A stretch of DNA of 8,550 nucleotides, taken from positions 1 through 8,550 of the forward strand of contig NVRR01000127.1 of assembly GCA_002732675.1 (NCBI GenBank), written 5' to 3'. The notes beneath the pieces were generated by a model. It was not told the DNA's origin. It did not search any database and saw only the letters and a list, made by a program, of their open reading frames with translations. The translations under genes were made by a program, and so were the position numbers. This stretch comes from Sneathiella sp. GTDB taxonomy: Bacteria > Pseudomonadota > Alphaproteobacteria > Sneathiellales > Sneathiellaceae. Shown one piece after another: positions 6,802-8,550 of the stretch (the first letter of the stretch is position 1; each line of letters begins with the position of its first letter).

Positions 6802-8368
6802 GGTTGTTTATTTGCTCCTCCCCCGCCTTGATCAGATTTCTGCCCGTCATGTCTTTGGGGATGTCCATTCCCATTAATGTCAGGAGCGTCGGGGCAATAT
6901 CGGCGAGTGTTCCATTCTCCAACCTGTTCGTCTTGCCGCCTGCCGCCAGGACAAAGGGCACGAGATTGGTGGTATGGGCCGTATGGGGCTTATGGGTTGC
7001 CGGGTCTTTCATCTGTTCGATATTGCCATGATCGGCGGTGATCAGCATGGCGCCGTTCACGGCTGTGACAGCCTCCGCCAGCCGTCCGATAATGCCGTCA
7101 ATGACTTCCACAGCCTTGATCGCAGCGGACATTACGCCCGTGTGGCCGACCATGTCGGGATTGGCAAAATTGACGATGATCAGGTCAAATTTTCTGGATT
7201 CAATGGCGGCAGTCAGTTTGGCTTCGACTTCCGGCGCCGACATTTCCGGTTGCAGGTCATAGGTGGCGACTTTCGGGCTTGGGACCAGAATACGTTCCTC
7301 GCCTTCAAAGATTTTCTCTTCTCCGCCATTGAGGAAGAAGGTCACATGAGCATATTTCTCCGTCTCGGCGATGCGAAGCTGGGTGCGGCCCGACTTTGAC
7401 ACCACGTCGCCCAGGGTATTCAACACCTCAACCGGTGGGAAGAAAGCCGACACAGACTTCGCCAAAGCACTTGAATATTCCACCATGCCGTTAAGGGCGG
7501 CCAGGGCGGGTTGGCGCCCGCGATCAAATCCGTCAAACTCAGTGTCCGTCATGGCGATCATCATTTCCCGGGCCCGATCGGCGCGGAAATTGGCCATGAT
7601 AAAGCCATCGCCATCTTTAATGCCGTTATATCCGGCGGTTATCAATGGTTTGATAAATTCGTCGGTTTCACCAGTCTCATAGGCACTCCGAACCGCATCG
7701 GCGGCTGATGTGAAATTGTCTCCGGCGGCGTCAAACATCGCCTTGTAGGCGAGCACCACCCGATCCCAGTTGTTATCCCGGTCCATGGCGAAATAGCGTC
7801 CACAGAGAGTGGCAATCCGCGCGTTTTTTAACGTGCCCAGTTGGTCATCCAGCTTCGCAACAAAATCAGCGCCGCTGGTCGGCGGGGTATCGCGGCCATC
7901 CAGAAAGCCGTGTAGTTCGACTTTAATACCGGCGTTATCCAAGATCCGCGCCAGGGCAAACATGTGATCCTGATGGGAATGCACCCCCCCTGGTGACAGC
8001 AGACCGGCGATATGGCACGCGCCGCCAGATGCCATTAATTTTGCTATCAGATCCTGAATCCCGGGATTATCGTCCAACTCGCCAGTCTCGATCGCGCGGT
8101 TGACCCGAGGCAAATCCTGCAGCACCACGCGGCCGCTGCCGATTGTCATATGACCGACTTCGGAATTGCCCATTTGTCCATCCGGCAATCCGACATCTTG
8201 GCCAGAGGTACCGAGCAGGCTGTGGGGTCGGGTCGAGCTTAAACGGTCCCAGTTCGGGGTATTCCCGGCAGCAATGGCATTATCCAGATCGGTTTCGCTA
8301 TGGCCCCAACCATCCAGAATACAGAGCAGAACAGGCGTTTTTGGTGTTTTTTCGGATCGATTCGTCAT
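6788..8368 (-). CDS. gpmI: 2,3-bisphosphoglycerate-independent phosphoglycerate mutase
   Basis: This 526-residue cytosolic enzyme interconverts 3- and 2-phosphoglycerate in glycolysis and gluconeogenesis, using two Mn ions and a phosphoserine intermediate. The length fits the family (E. coli GpmM is 514). All key segments are present: LDGWG with metal ligand D19; GNSEVGH with nucleophile S69; GGVHSH with H130; DGRD (157-160) and R190 for substrate binding; NFRADRAR (260-267) with R262 and R265; K338; NPDMVGHTG with D405 and H409; TADHGN with D446 and H447; and HTAHTT with H465. Nothing suggests loss of function. The ATG at 8368 has only a weak upstream AGG, inside an inverted repeat. The gene follows rlmH after 41 bases and overlaps envC. 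Its place in a cell-wall cluster is conserved from E. coli to alphaproteobacteria. Confidence 0.98.
   Translation of the reverse strand: MTNRSEKTPKTPVLLCILDGWGHSETDLDNAIAAGNTPNWDRLSSTRPHSLLGTSGQDVGLPDGQMGNSEVGHMTIGSGRVVLQDLPRVNRAIETGELDDNPGIQDLIAKLMASGGACHIAGLLSPGGVHSHQDHMFALARILDNAGIKVELHGFLDGRDTPPTSGADFVAKLDDQLGTLKNARIATLCGRYFAMDRDNNWDRVVLAYKAMFDAAGDNFTSAADAVRSAYETGETDEFIKPLITAGYNGIKDGDGFIMANFRADRAREMMIAMTDTEFDGFDRGRQPALAALNGMVEYSSALAKSVSAFFPPVEVLNTLGDVVSKSGRTQLRIAETEKYAHVTFFLNGGEEKIFEGEERILVPSPKVATYDLQPEMSAPEVEAKLTAAIESRKFDLIIVNFANPDMVGHTGVMSAAIKAVEVIDGIIGRLAEAVTAVNGAMLITADHGNIEQMKDPATHKPHTAHTTNLVPFVLAAGGKTNRLENGTLADIAPTLLTLMGMDIPKDMTGRNLIKAGEEQINNRVAS
6815..6824 (-). promoter_or_regulatory. 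Strong Shine-Dalgarno-like sequence ahead of envC
   Basis: The minus strand reads GGGGGAGGAG within the last codons of gpmI. It ends 13 bases before the GTG proposed as the envC start, longer than the usual five to nine. No closer in-frame start exists because of the TAA at 6808-6810. The strong match probably offsets the long spacing and the GTG, and it supports the 14-base overlap with gpmI. Confidence 0.5.
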
Positions 8369-8378
8369 GACGTGGTTA

Positions 8379-8395
8379 TAAACCTGTTGGGTTTA
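8379..8395 (-). repeat. Perfect inverted repeat just upstream of gpmI
   Basis: TAAACC and GGTTTA are separated by five bases in the 41-base gap between rlmH and gpmI, ending 10 bases before the gpmI ATG. As RNA it forms a six-pair hairpin that holds the only AGG able to act as a ribosome-binding site. As DNA it could be a small operator. There is no T-run, so it is not a terminator. The function is unknown. Confidence 0.35.
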
Positions 8396-8409
8396 AGATT
8401 CTATTAGTT

Positions 8410-8550
8410 TCACGCTCGGTGATAGGGGTGATTGCTTAAAATTGAGGCCGCCCGATAAAGCTGCTCACTGAGCAGCCCCCGAACCAGTAAATGCGGCCAG
8501 GTCATGGCACCGAGCGAGATCAGCTTATCAGCCGCGTCGAATGTGGATTG
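8410..8550 (-). CDS. rlmH: 23S rRNA (pseudouridine1915-N3)-methyltransferase RlmH, C-terminal part (5' end cut by window edge)
   Basis: The last 46 residues and TGA stop of a gene that enters from the right edge are present. They contain [19 protein letters not shown] (16-34 of the fragment) and end in HPYHRA, the highly conserved C-terminus of RlmH. RlmH is a SPOUT-fold enzyme with a trefoil knot; it methylates pseudouridine 1915 in helix 69 of 23S rRNA using SAM, acting on assembled 70S ribosomes. The full protein is about 155 residues, so roughly two thirds lies outside the window. Its position just before gpmI is typical of alphaproteobacteria, where rsfS often precedes it. Confidence 0.95.
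   Translation of the reverse strand, partial: QSTFDAADKLISLGAMTWPHLLVRGLLSEQLYRAASILSNHPYHRA

Noticed and set aside
8363..8372. Perfect 10-base palindrome CGTCATGACG across the gpmI start codon
   Set aside because: Half of it is set by the start codon and neighbouring codons; a palindrome this short is expected by chance.

Overview
The window reads as a chromosomal segment of an alphaproteobacterium. The evidence is the gene order rlmH-gpmI-envC-ctpA-yibQ-like-rppH, which I know as an alphaproteobacterial arrangement (E. coli keeps the shorter gpmM-envC-yibQ core), together with TTAA-N7-TTAA motifs of the CtrA type. The genus cannot be told from the sequence. Base and codon use look even across all genes. 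There are no mobile elements, tRNA or rRNA genes, CRISPR arrays or signs of recent transfer.

All seven genes lie on the minus strand, so transcription runs from right to left. The 3' end of rlmH (23S rRNA methyltransferase) enters at the right edge. After 41 bases comes gpmI (phosphoglycerate mutase), which overlaps envC (amidase activator with a degenerate LytM domain) by 14 bases. envC overlaps ctpA (periplasmic C-terminal processing protease) by one base. After a 78-base gap comes a membrane-anchored, YibQ-like divergent polysaccharide deacetylase with an unusually long Pro/Ala/Glu/Thr/Val-rich linker. Its stop overlaps the start of rppH (RNA 5' pyrophosphohydrolase) by four bases. This is very probably one transcription unit. 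It combines ribosome maturation, glycolysis, septal or envelope peptidoglycan remodelling and mRNA decay.

Downstream of rppH is a 334-base AT-rich intergenic region. It holds a good candidate CtrA-type promoter and several TTAA motifs. It drives a separate gene that runs off the left edge: an N-terminal PilZ domain with both cyclic-di-GMP-binding motifs intact, a helical middle, and a C-terminal class I SAM-dependent methyltransferase resembling PhcB-type 3-hydroxypalmitate methyl ester synthases.

The six-gene cluster is conserved and well described. The parts most worth a second look are the PilZ-methyltransferase gene with its putative CtrA promoter, and the deacetylase-like protein, which lacks the residues expected for metal-dependent catalysis.
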